This document shows, one piece after another, positions 1 through 5,827 of a stretch of 5,827 bases of DNA (position 1 is the stretch's first letter; each line of letters opens with the position of its first letter). The position numbers and the translations under genes were made by a program. The notes beneath the pieces are model-generated. The model saw only the letters and a list, made by a program, of their open reading frames with translations. It ran no database searches and was not told the origin of the DNA. The DNA is from an uncultured Alphaproteobacteria bacterium (lineage in GTDB: Bacteria > Pseudomonadota > Alphaproteobacteria > UBA2136 > UBA6156), in NCBI GenBank assembly GCA_937928525.1, contig CALFWJ010000136.1:1-5827 (forward strand). The letters are read 5' to 3'.

Positions 1-258
1 ACTGCTCCCCACTAAAATAGCCGGTGCTGAAATGTCTGAGAGCTGCAAAGCACATAACCGTCGCGCTAACACAGCAAGCTGAAAAATACTCACTTCACCA
101 TCGCATAAAAAATAAAGATCTTTTTCCCATGCAAATTGTACAGTCATAATATGCCCTACATCAGCATCAATAACGTCCATGTAAGTTTCAGCCGTTTTGG
201 CTTCGTCTTTGCTTAAGGTGTAAATTATTCTTTCAAGCATGGCGGGGGTGCCGAGCAT
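1..258 (-). CDS. Unrecognised protein, 5' part only (runs off left edge)
   Basis: An open frame on the minus strand runs without a stop from an ATG at 258 to the window edge (86 codons). An in-frame TAG lies a few codons upstream of that ATG. A second in-frame ATG lies at 240 and would give a protein starting MLERIIYTLSKDEAKTAE. I prefer 258 because its upstream bases are AT-rich while those before 240 are GC-rich, but neither start has a Shine-Dalgarno sequence. The visible part has no signal peptide or clear membrane segment. It has an acidic, mixed-polarity N-terminal part (KDEAKTAETYMDVIDADVGH), then a hydrophobic, Leu/Ala/Cys-containing stretch (FQLAVLARRLCALQL). I do not recognise the family. 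It is divergent from the ABC transporter genes, so the two may share a regulatory region. It could be a spurious frame, but the protein-like composition and length argue for a real gene. Confidence 0.6.
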   Translation of the reverse strand, partial: MLGTPAMLERIIYTLSKDEAKTAETYMDVIDADVGHIMTVQFAWEKDLYFLCDGEVSIFQLAVLARRLCALQLSDISAPAILVGSS

Positions 259-260
259 AT

Positions 261-282
261 TTCTATTATTATTCTATTATTT
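261..282. repeat. Tandem direct repeat, 11-bp period, two copies
   Basis: The 10-mer TTCTATTATT occurs at 261-270 and again at 272-281, giving two 11-bp units that differ only in the last base (A versus T). The spacing is about one helical turn, so both copies face the same side of the DNA. It lies directly upstream of the ATG at 258 of the minus-strand gene. It could be a binding site, an AT-rich promoter or translation-start region, or a simple slippage product. The sequence alone does not decide. Confidence 0.6.
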
Positions 283-319
283 TGCGGCTTTGGGGGTAGT
301 TCAGTAAAGGGAATAGCGC

Positions 320-325
320 TATACT
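320..325 (+). promoter_or_regulatory. Possible -10 box (TATACT) for the ABC transporter operon
   Basis: TATACT differs from TATAAT at one position. Transcription would normally start 6-8 bases downstream, at about 331-333, which is on or next to the GTG start codon at 332. The palindrome ATAGCGCTAT (313-322) overlaps its left edge and could be an operator. The weakness is the -35 region: the hexamers at the right spacing (around 296-303) match TTGACA poorly. Confidence 0.35.
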
Positions 326-331
326 GCGGGC

Positions 332-1066
332 GTGAATAAAAAGAACACCACCACATTATTGAAGCTGGATAACGTTTTTTGCCAGTTTAAAGCGCCGCAA
401 ACTATTGTTGCTGTAGCTCATACATCATTTGTAATACATAGGGGCGATATGTTGGCGCTTATTGGCCCCAATGGCGCAGGGAAAAGCACACTTATGGCCA
501 TGTGTGCAGGCACAATAGGGGCAACCAGCGGTAGCATTAGCTATGGCGATAATATTAGCATAACCCATGGTATAGCTTACATACCAGAGGAACCCACATG
601 TTGGGAAGGCCTCACACCCCTAGAATACTTAACTCATATAGGCACTATTTACGCCATTCAAGACGTTAAAAATAGCGTCAATGAAATCGCTAAAAAGCTA
701 TTTATCACTGACTTTTTACACCAAGACATAAAAACGTTATCTAAGGGGACGCGCCAACGTGTATTTTTGGCCGCGGCAATTCTTCCCAACCCAGAAATGC
801 TCATTCTCGATGAACCTACTGACGGCCTAGACCCTCTACAACAAGATGCTATTTTAAGTTTTCTGCAAGAATTGGCTAAAACCCGCGCAGTTATTATCTC
901 TACGCATCAATTAGCAGATGTAACCAAATATTTTAACCGTGTATTGGTCATGAAGTCAGGCAAAATAATGGCCGATACAACGCCAGAAGAACTTAAGCGC
1001 CATGGTGGTGGAAATATTAATATCGCCTATCGCGTTATGATGGCAAACAAAGGGCGCGCAGCATGA
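332..1066 (+). CDS. gldA: ABC transporter ATP-binding protein, GldA-like
   Basis: Cytoplasmic ATPase subunit, 244 aa, that would power the membrane protein encoded next to it. All nucleotide-binding motifs are present in order: Walker A GPNGAGKST (45-53), a Q-loop region YIPEEP (83-88) in which Glu takes the usual Gln place, as is common in ABC-2-type ATPases, signature LSKGTRQR (136-143), Walker B LILDE (157-161), D-loop GLD (165-167) and the H-loop His in STH (190-192). The length suits a stand-alone single-domain ATPase. The assignment to the GldA group rests mainly on the GldF/GldG-type partner. The start is GTG with no Shine-Dalgarno at a usable distance; AAAGGG at 307-312 is about 20 bases away. 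A -10-like box ends 6 bases before it, so the mRNA may be leaderless. The stop overlaps the next start (ATGA). The transported substrate is unknown. Confidence 0.9.
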   Translation: MNKKNTTTLLKLDNVFCQFKAPQTIVAVAHTSFVIHRGDMLALIGPNGAGKSTLMAMCAGTIGATSGSISYGDNISITHGIAYIPEEPTCWEGLTPLEYLTHIGTIYAIQDVKNSVNEIAKKLFITDFLHQDIKTLSKGTRQRVFLAAAILPNPEMLILDEPTDGLDPLQQDAILSFLQELAKTRAVIISTHQLADVTKYFNRVLVMKSGKIMADTTPEELKRHGGGNINIAYRVMMANKGRAA

Positions 1067-3579
1067 GAACGGTTAAAATTTTTCAACATGAATTAGGGTT
1101 GCTTTGGCGCTCTGTTGCAACCTTATATATTTTGTTTCTTGCTTGGGTATTGGTGTATGGCCTCACGTTTTTCTGGGGACAATTTCTTATTAATAACCGA
1201 GCAGACTTTAACGTCTTCTTCAGTTTTCACCCGTGGATATACTTATTTTTAGCACCTGCTATTGCTATGTTTGGTTGGCCAGAAGAGCACCGTAACGGCA
1301 CAACTCAGCAGCTTATGCGGTTCCCTGTGGGGGCAGGGCGGCTCTTCGTTACTAAACTTGCAGCACAATTGACGGTTGTTTTAGCTTTTCTGCTAGGGAG
1401 CTTACCTTTGTTAACCACCGTCATATGGCTTGGTGCGCCAGACATAAACTTGTATTTCTCAGGGCTGGTCGCTAGTTTTCTGCTTGGTACGCTTGCCTTG
1501 GCATCAGCTAATGCTTTGGCTGTATGGACGAGGCGTCCGCTCATAGCATGGGTACTTGGTGTTGCAGCAGCAGCAAGCGCAACCTTTGGCATCACCTTAC
1601 TTGGCCTACCGCTTTTAAATCATTACCGTTTGGCCGTAGAAGGCTATTTATCTCTCCCTGTTTTAGGGTTAACCCTCGGCCTTATCGTTATATTCTGTGC
1701 TGTTGGTGCTGCACGTTTAGCGGTGTGGCTCCGCCGCGGATACGCTCAATCCCTTGTGTTAGGCCTTATAACAATTTTGTGTGTGGGCGTAGCAACCTTC
1801 TTTAATATGTGGCAACAATCCATAGGCCTAGATGTTAGCCAAGGCAGACAGCACACATTGCATCCTGCCAGCATAAAGTACGTGCAAAATTTAAAAGAAC
1901 CGTTAGAGCTTACCTTATACGCACCGCAAAAATTACAAGGTGTTCCGCACGTTTTGCGCCAACATATTCAACGGGTACAAACTACAGTTGTGCGCTTAGC
2001 TAAACATAGTGCGTATCTTCAACTCATCCTTATTGACCCCAGCGCAAGCGCACTTAACGAACAAAAAGCAATTCAAGCAGGCATATTGCCGTTGGCAACC
2101 CAGCAGGGTAGGCCGCTTCTGTTTGGCTTAACCGCCAGTAAGGACGACAAAATAGCAGTCGTTGCTCAGTTCCATCCCAATCAAGCAGCGCAAATCGAAT
2201 TCTCGCTCCTTAGTGCGCTTATTGACGTGCATAATACAAAAACACCACAAATTGGCTTGATGACAGAGCTTAATTTAGGCCGAGAAAACGCCCAGCGCCC
2301 CCAATTTTTACAAGCGCTAGTAAATAAATACGATGTTCAGCGCGTATCGCCGTACGAGCCGGTTATTCCAACCAGCATTGACCTTCTTCTTGTGTTTCAA
2401 ACGCCAACCATGAGCATAGAGAGCGTTTACGCCCTTGATCAATATTTAGTGAACGGTGGTAAAGCCATTATTCTGCTCGACCCTTTCTTCAGAACAGCCC
2501 CAAGCGCTGACTTTTTAGCCCCAGACCGTAACGCCGATAATGTAGCGCTTGACCACCCCGCCGATATTCTGCGCCATTATGGCATTGAGTATAATTACAA
2601 AGAAGTTGCCGCCGATAACAGCCTAGCCGCTGCCATAGATCTAGAAGGCGTCGGCCGTACGCGTTACCCGCTCTGGTTAAATCTTAGCAGCGATAACATC
2701 AATGCTAAACACCCCATAACTTCTCAAATTAGTCAGCTTTTGTGGGTAGAAAGTGGTGCGTTTGAACCACAAGAATTACAGCCAAATCTAACCTTAACAT
2801 CGCTCTTAAATACTGAAAAACGCGGGCAAATCGCCTTGCGCAGCGATTTGTTAAGCGAAAACCCACAAAGTATAGCCAGTAAACTCAGAGGCGATAGAAA
2901 ACAGCGCATGCTGGCCTTTAATCTAACTGGCATGTTTGGCAGTTTATACCCAACAATACCCTCAAAAATAGTTGAATACTACACAAATTTTACCCTAGAA
3001 GAAGCAGAGCTAAAGATACCGGCCCATATTAAAACCAGCCAAAAATCAGGTGAAATTGTGGTCTTCGGTGACATGGATTTTTTAAGTGATGAATATGCTA
3101 TTGGCCAACAAAAAACTGAAATAGTAACGCCTAATAACCAAAATATAGCCCTTATGTTTAACGCAGTACAGCACCTGCTAGGTGAAGATGTGTTACTGCC
3201 TTTACGCACCAAAGCCAATATCACTCGCAATTTTACACGGCTAGAAGCTTTATTTGCTAACGTCGCAGCAGGCTTTCAAGAATTAGAAGCCCGTATAGGC
3301 AGCCAACTTTTACAAATCGACGCCAACATAAAAGAATTGAACACCGAGGTTGGCGATAAAGCCCCAACCGAAGCGCAGGTAACCGAACAACAAACTCTAG
3401 GCATTCAAAAAATAGAACTTCAGCGCCAACTGGCACAAGTTCAAGGCGGTATTGGTGGTGTAGTACAACAAGTAGGTTATAGTATTATGGCACTCAACTT
3501 TTTATCGCCACCATTGGTTGCATGGCTCGTGTGGCTTTGTTACATTTGGCGTAGAAATAAAAGAATGAAAAAAAACTAA
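1063..3579 (+). CDS. gldG: GldF-GldG fusion: ABC-2 permease plus GldG-type auxiliary domain
   Basis: Large inner-membrane protein, 838 aa, likely partner of the upstream ATPase. Residues about 18-225 hold six hydrophobic segments of an ABC-2-type permease (roughly 19-43, 57-72, 99-124, 130-154, 160-185, 197-221), with the loop PEEHRNGTTQQLMRFP (73-88) resembling the EE...GT motif of GldF-like permeases. A seventh segment (228-247) leads into a GldG-like ABC_transp_aux (GIFT) domain: its opening, DVSQGRQHTLHPASIKYVQ (257-275), resembles the 'D.T....YTLS..T...' start of GldG proteins, and VVFGDMDFL (666-674) is a typical late motif. A predicted coiled-coil-rich stretch follows (about 727-800), then a last membrane segment (806-829) and a basic tail RRNKRMKK. 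Positive charges place both ends in the cytoplasm and the GldG domain in the periplasm. AAAGGG at 1049-1054 lies 8 bases before the ATG. The substrate is unknown. Gliding motility should not be assumed from the family name. Confidence 0.88.
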   Translation: MRTVKIFQHELGLLWRSVATLYILFLAWVLVYGLTFFWGQFLINNRADFNVFFSFHPWIYLFLAPAIAMFGWPEEHRNGTTQQLMRFPVGAGRLFVTKLAAQLTVVLAFLLGSLPLLTTVIWLGAPDINLYFSGLVASFLLGTLALASANALAVWTRRPLIAWVLGVAAAASATFGITLLGLPLLNHYRLAVEGYLSLPVLGLTLGLIVIFCAVGAARLAVWLRRGYAQSLVLGLITILCVGVATFFNMWQQSIGLDVSQGRQHTLHPASIKYVQNLKEPLELTLYAPQKLQGVPHVLRQHIQRVQTTVVRLAKHSAYLQLILIDPSASALNEQKAIQAGILPLATQQGRPLLFGLTASKDDKIAVVAQFHPNQAAQIEFSLLSALIDVHNTKTPQIGLMTELNLGRENAQRPQFLQALVNKYDVQRVSPYEPVIPTSIDLLLVFQTPTMSIESVYALDQYLVNGGKAIILLDPFFRTAPSADFLAPDRNADNVALDHPADILRHYGIEYNYKEVAADNSLAAAIDLEGVGRTRYPLWLNLSSDNINAKHPITSQISQLLWVESGAFEPQELQPNLTLTSLLNTEKRGQIALRSDLLSENPQSIASKLRGDRKQRMLAFNLTGMFGSLYPTIPSKIVEYYTNFTLEEAELKIPAHIKTSQKSGEIVVFGDMDFLSDEYAIGQQKTEIVTPNNQNIALMFNAVQHLLGEDVLLPLRTKANITRNFTRLEALFANVAAGFQELEARIGSQLLQIDANIKELNTEVGDKAPTEAQVTEQQTLGIQKIELQRQLAQVQGGIGGVVQQVGYSIMALNFLSPPLVAWLVWLCYIWRRNKRMKKN
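2827..2850. repeat. Perfect 8-bp inverted repeat inside the GldFG coding region
   Basis: CAAATCGC (2827-2834) and GCGATTTG (2843-2850) are exact reverse complements separated by 8 bases, which themselves end in the palindrome TGCGCA. It could form a hairpin in the mRNA. No T-run follows, so it is not an intrinsic terminator, and it may be incidental to the encoded peptide QIALRSDL. Confidence 0.5.
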
Positions 3580-4155
3580 ATGACCGAAGAAACGCTCACT
3601 ATCCGTACCGAACGGACGCCAAACCCCAACAGCCTAAAATATAACGTAGGCAAGCTCCTTATTCCGGGCGGCAGTGCTAATTTTCCGCAACCAGAAACCG
3701 CTGAAGGGCGTTCACCGTTAGCCGAAAAGCTCTTTGCAGTTAAAGGCATTGTTGGTGTGTTTATTGGCAGCGACTTCTTCACGGTTACCCGCAGCGAAAA
3801 CGAAGACTGGAACGATTTAAATGCAGGTATTGCCCCAGCGCTAGAAGCCTTCTTTGAAAGCGGTGAGCAAGCCCTAACAGGTAAGCAAGCCGCCGCCGCG
3901 CCCATGGTAGGCCAAGAGGGTGTAGACCCAGAAATGGTGGCCCAAATTGAAAAACTGCTAGATGAAAAAATTAGACCAGCCGTCGCCCAAGACGGCGGTG
4001 ATATTACCTACCGCGGTTACGACAATGGCGTAGTTTACCTAGAGATGCACGGCGCGTGCAGCGGCTGCCCATCTTCAACCATTACCCTAAAACAGGGCGT
4101 AGAAACAATGTTGAAACATTATATTTCAACAGTCACAGAAGTGCGCGCGATTTAA
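3580..4155 (+). CDS. nfuA: NfuA-type iron-sulfur cluster carrier (Nfu_N + NifU domain)
   Basis: Cytoplasmic Fe-S carrier, 191 aa, which in this family binds a [4Fe-4S] cluster at a dimer interface and passes it to apo-enzymes. The N-terminal Nfu_N domain (about 6-92) starts with the hallmark TPNPNSLKY (13-21) and includes the segment GIVGVFIGSDFFTVTR (56-71). An Ala-rich linker (about 98-115) joins it to the NifU-type C-terminal domain (about 116-188), which contains RPAVAQDGGD (132-141) and the cluster-binding CSGC (Cys160, Cys163). Length and order match the usual alphaproteobacterial form, and nothing is missing. The ATG follows the stop codon of the GldFG gene with no gap (TAA then ATG) and no good Shine-Dalgarno, so translation probably depends on re-initiation after the upstream gene. 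Complex I genes, whose products need many Fe-S clusters, lie 124 bp downstream. Confidence 0.95.
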   Translation: MTEETLTIRTERTPNPNSLKYNVGKLLIPGGSANFPQPETAEGRSPLAEKLFAVKGIVGVFIGSDFFTVTRSENEDWNDLNAGIAPALEAFFESGEQALTGKQAAAAPMVGQEGVDPEMVAQIEKLLDEKIRPAVAQDGGDITYRGYDNGVVYLEMHGACSGCPSSTITLKQGVETMLKHYISTVTEVRAI

Positions 4156-4279
4156 ATCACCGCAATCATCATACTAACCGCCTAAATTATTGACACATTT
4201 ATAACCTTCTAAGGTTGCGTATGTGCGGGGAGGCGGTTAGAATAACCACAATAATATTAATAAATACGTGGCCTAACCC
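4156..4279. promoter_or_regulatory. Non-coding gap before the nuo operon
   Basis: This 124-bp gap probably holds the promoter of the complex I operon and perhaps the end of the upstream transcript. TTGACA at 4190-4195 is a perfect -35 match, but the hexamer 17 bases further on (GGTTGC) is a poor -10. The AT-rich part 4241-4266 offers TAATAT (4252-4257) and TAATAA (4258-4263) as -10 candidates, again without a good -35. A large nested inverted repeat fills 4174-4240. No T-run follows it on either strand, so I see no standard intrinsic terminator. Confidence 0.45.
4174..4240. repeat. Nested inverted repeat (67 bp) upstream of nuoA
   Basis: Outer arms CTAACCGCCT (4174-4183) and AGGCGGTTAG (4231-4240) are perfect 10-bp reverse complements. 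Inside, CACAT (4194-4198) pairs with ATGTG (4221-4225), and innermost AACCTT (4203-4208) pairs with AAGGTT (4211-4216). All three pairings are nested, so a single RNA (or extruded DNA) could fold into one long stem with two internal loops and a tight apical loop. Possible roles are a structured 5' leader of nuo, an mRNA-stabilising 3' end for nfuA, or a dispersed palindromic (REP-like) element. Confidence 0.7.
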
Positions 4280-4639
4280 TTGAGCGAATATTTCCCCGTC
4301 CTCGTCTTTCTTGCCATTGCGCTGGTTATTGCTGTTGTCATGCTGGTTATTCCGCACATTGTAAACCCTGCCAAAACCAAAGATGTGGGCGACAAACTCG
4401 CGCCGTACGAATGCGGCTTTGAAGCTTTCGATTCTGCCTACCGTAAATTTGATATCCGTTTTTACCTCGTGGCAATCCTCTTTGTGGTCTTTGACCTAGA
4501 AGTTGTTTTCTTGTTTCCATGGGTCATGACCTTCACGGGCATGGGCTGGGGCGCTTTTATCTGCATGATGATTTTCTTGACTATTCTTACAATTGGCTTT
4601 GTTTACGAATGGCGCAAAGGCGCATTGGACTGGGAATAG
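4280..4639 (+). CDS. nuoA: NADH-quinone oxidoreductase subunit A (NuoA)
   Basis: Small membrane subunit of complex I (ND3 homologue), 119 aa, at the junction between the membrane arm and the quinone-binding peripheral arm. Three membrane segments are visible (about 5-24, 61-83, 88-109). The conserved loop PYECGFEAFDSA (42-53) carries the Cys45 that corresponds to the conformation-sensitive Cys of mitochondrial ND3. The second helix has the family's buried acids in FDLEVVFLFPW (71-81; Asp72, Glu74). The start codon is TTG: an in-frame TAA lies two codons upstream (4274-4276), and the next in-frame ATG (codon 21) would remove most of the first helix. No Shine-Dalgarno is visible before the TTG. 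The gene is first in the nuo operon, with nuoB starting 3 bases after its stop. Confidence 0.96.
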   Translation: MSEYFPVLVFLAIALVIAVVMLVIPHIVNPAKTKDVGDKLAPYECGFEAFDSAYRKFDIRFYLVAILFVVFDLEVVFLFPWVMTFTGMGWGAFICMMIFLTILTIGFVYEWRKGALDWE

Positions 4640-4642
4640 AAA

Positions 4643-5224
4643 ATGACTGATCAAACCACACAAAATCCCATCGAAGAACTCAAAGACCAAGGCTTTCTCC
4701 TTACCAACGTGGAAGATGTGGTGAATTGGGCGCGGGCAGGGAGCCTCTGGCCCATGACCTTTGGCCTTGCCTGTTGCGCCGTCGAAATGATGCACAGCGC
4801 TGCTAGCCGCTACGACCTAGACCGCTTCGGCACCATGTTCCGCCCCAGTCCCCGTCAATCAGACCTCCTTATTGTCGCCGGCACACTTACCAACAAAATG
4901 GCACCTGTGCTACGCAAGCTGTACGAGCAAATGCCAGAGCCACGCTACGTAATCTCTATGGGAAGCTGCGCCAATGGTGGCGGCTACTATCACTTCTCTT
5001 ATGCCGTCGTGCGTGGCTGTGACCGCATTATTCCGGTCGATATTTACGTGCCGGGCTGCCCGCCAACAGCTGAAGCGTTGGTGTACGGCATTCTGCAACT
5101 CCAAAAGAAAATTAAAACAACACCCGTATTCGGCAAAAACAGCAAAACCGAGCGCCCACCACAATACGCCTACAAAGAGGGCGATAAGCGTCCTTACACC
5201 AAAGATGAAATGCACATCAGCTAG
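4643..5224 (+). CDS. nuoB: NADH-quinone oxidoreductase subunit B (NuoB)
   Basis: Peripheral-arm subunit of complex I, 193 aa (PSST homologue), which holds the terminal cluster N2 that hands electrons to quinone. The four expected cluster ligands are all present: adjacent Cys44 and Cys45 in LACCAVEMM, Cys109 in MGSCANGGGYY and Cys139 in VPGCPPTAEAL. The stretch GCDRIIPVDIYVPGCPP (125-141) fits the PROSITE pattern for the 20 kDa subunit. Other conserved parts are FRPSPRQSDLLIVAGT (66-81) and the tail of basic and aromatic residues after 150. The N-terminus is short, with no targeting extension, as expected for a bacterial form. GGGA at 4632-4635, within the end of nuoA, is a weak ribosome-binding site 7 bases before the ATG. 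nuoC starts 2 bases after its stop. Confidence 0.97.
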   Translation: MTDQTTQNPIEELKDQGFLLTNVEDVVNWARAGSLWPMTFGLACCAVEMMHSAASRYDLDRFGTMFRPSPRQSDLLIVAGTLTNKMAPVLRKLYEQMPEPRYVISMGSCANGGGYYHFSYAVVRGCDRIIPVDIYVPGCPPTAEALVYGILQLQKKIKTTPVFGKNSKTERPPQYAYKEGDKRPYTKDEMHIS

Positions 5225-5226
5225 CT

Positions 5227-5827
5227 ATGCCACAACACATTGACCAACACCTCGATTTAACGGCGCTAGAAAATGTAAAGGCGCGTATTCTTGCAGTGCA
5301 AGAAAGCATTGTGCCGTGGGCAGAAATTAAAAATAACGAACTCACTGTACGCGTACGCCGTAGCGAGATTGTACCGTTCCTTAAATTCCTGCACGATGAT
5401 AAAGAATGCCAATTCAGAACGCTCATCGATATTTGTGGGGTTGACTGGCTTGGAAGCAAAGCAACCGGAGAGCATGCGCGCGAGGACAAGCGTTTTGACG
5501 TAGTGTACCACCTGTTGTCGCTGAGCCATAACACCCGTATCCGCGTAAAAGTTTATGTATCAGATGGCGATAGCGTACCAAGCGTTGTAGAAGTTTTTGA
5601 CGGTGCCAACTGGTACGAGCGCGAAACCTACGATATGTTTGGCATTCCGTTCGAAAACCACCCAGATTTGCGCCGTATCCTTACCGACTACGACTTCGAC
5701 GGCTTCCCGCTTCGCAAAGATTTTCCACTCGAAGGTAAAGTAGAGGTGCACTACGACGCTAAAGAAAAACGTGTGGCCTACAAACCCGTAGACCTCCCGC
5801 AAGAATTTCGCCACTTCGATGGTCAAT
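5227..5827 (+). CDS. nuoC: NADH-quinone oxidoreductase subunit C (NuoC), 3' end cut by window
   Basis: Peripheral-arm subunit of complex I (30 kDa / NDUFS3 homologue). Two hundred codons are visible with no stop before the window edge. The family signature begins at ERETYDMFGI (131-140) and continues through His145, Arg149 and Leu152, an exact fit to the PROSITE 30 kDa pattern. It is followed by TDYDFDGFPLRKDFPLEG (153-170), also typical. The last visible residues, LPQEFRHFDGQ, resemble the stretch just before the end of stand-alone alphaproteobacterial NuoC, so I expect only about 10-20 residues to be missing and no NuoD fusion. The protein has no cluster-binding cysteines, as normal for this subunit. 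It starts at ATG two bases after the nuoB stop, without a clear Shine-Dalgarno, so its translation is probably coupled to nuoB. Confidence 0.95.
   Translation, partial: MPQHIDQHLDLTALENVKARILAVQESIVPWAEIKNNELTVRVRRSEIVPFLKFLHDDKECQFRTLIDICGVDWLGSKATGEHAREDKRFDVVYHLLSLSHNTRIRVKVYVSDGDSVPSVVEVFDGANWYERETYDMFGIPFENHPDLRRILTDYDFDGFPLRKDFPLEGKVEVHYDAKEKRVAYKPVDLPQEFRHFDGQ

Larger units (their letters stand above)
259..331. promoter_or_regulatory. Divergent intergenic region between the unknown gene and the ABC transporter
   Basis: This 73-bp gap separates two divergent genes and must hold the promoters of both if neither is read from further away. The left half is very AT-rich and contains a tandem repeat (261-282). 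The right half contains a palindrome (313-322) and a TATACT box (320-325). No good TTGACA-like -35 element sits at 16-18 bp from TATACT. On the minus strand there are several TAATA-type sequences, but none with a convincing -35 partner. Confidence 0.4.

Noticed and set aside
412..595. Defective ATPase because the Q-loop Gln is Glu (YIPEEP)
   Set aside because: Glu at this place is common in ABC-2-type ATPases, and every other catalytic motif is intact.
1305..1595. Minus-strand open frame of 96 codons inside the fusion gene, and similar antisense frames at 3576-3905, 4496-4795 and 4910-5215
   Set aside because: They lie opposite strongly conserved coding sequence, have no family resemblance and read as compositional shadows.
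4190..4218. TTGACA as the -35 of a nuo promoter
   Set aside because: The hexamer at 17-bp spacing is GGTTGC and no better -10 occurs at 16-19 bp. The match also lies within the nested inverted repeat, so I did not list it as a promoter of its own.
4174..4260. Intrinsic terminator after nfuA
   Set aside because: The outer stem is followed by GAATAACCACAA-type sequence, not a T-run, and the minus strand also lacks one.
4974..5534. Small plus- and minus-strand frames overlapping the end of nuoB and the start of nuoC
   Set aside because: nuoB and nuoC explain this DNA completely, with all family motifs in frame.
1..5827. CRISPR arrays, tRNA or rRNA genes, insertion sequences, phage or defence genes
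   Set aside because: I saw no regularly spaced repeats, RNA gene features, transposase-like products or terminal repeats. Almost all of the window is accounted for by the listed genes.

Overview
The window looks like the chromosome of an alphaproteobacterium with moderate, somewhat AT-leaning base composition. I infer this from the style of the complex I subunits (separate nuoA, nuoB and nuoC, with a stand-alone NuoC rather than a NuoCD fusion) and from a two-domain Nfu_N/NifU-type iron-sulfur carrier. No particular genus can be named. Shine-Dalgarno sequences are weak or absent in front of most genes here.

Region by region: positions 1-258 carry the 5' part of an unrecognised gene on the minus strand, running off the left edge. 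A short AT-rich divergent region (259-331) contains an 11-bp-period tandem repeat, a small palindrome and a possible -10 box just before the next gene. Positions 332-3579 hold a two-gene ABC transport system of the GldA/GldF/GldG type: an ATPase and a very large protein that fuses an ABC-2-type permease (GldF-like) to the GldG-like auxiliary domain. Positions 3580-4155 encode an NfuA-type Fe-S carrier, beginning at the base right after the transporter stop codon. Positions 4156-4279 are non-coding and contain a nested inverted repeat of 67 bp. From 4280 to the right edge runs the start of the NADH:quinone oxidoreductase (complex I) operon: nuoA, nuoB and nuoC, the last cut by the window end shortly before its expected C-terminus.

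How they fit together: the ATPase, the permease-GldG fusion and nfuA overlap or abut (ATGA overlap, then TAA directly followed by ATG) and so probably form one transcription unit with coupled translation. NfuA delivers [4Fe-4S] clusters to client enzymes, and complex I is a large consumer of such clusters, so the nfuA-nuo proximity is sensible, but a shared transcript is not shown. The genes are mostly well-known families. The most unusual items are the nested palindrome before nuoA, the TTG start of nuoA hemmed in by a stop codon, the possible leaderless GTG start of the ATPase gene, and the fused GldFG protein in a non-gliding-type context. I found no clear evidence of a wholly new multi-gene system.
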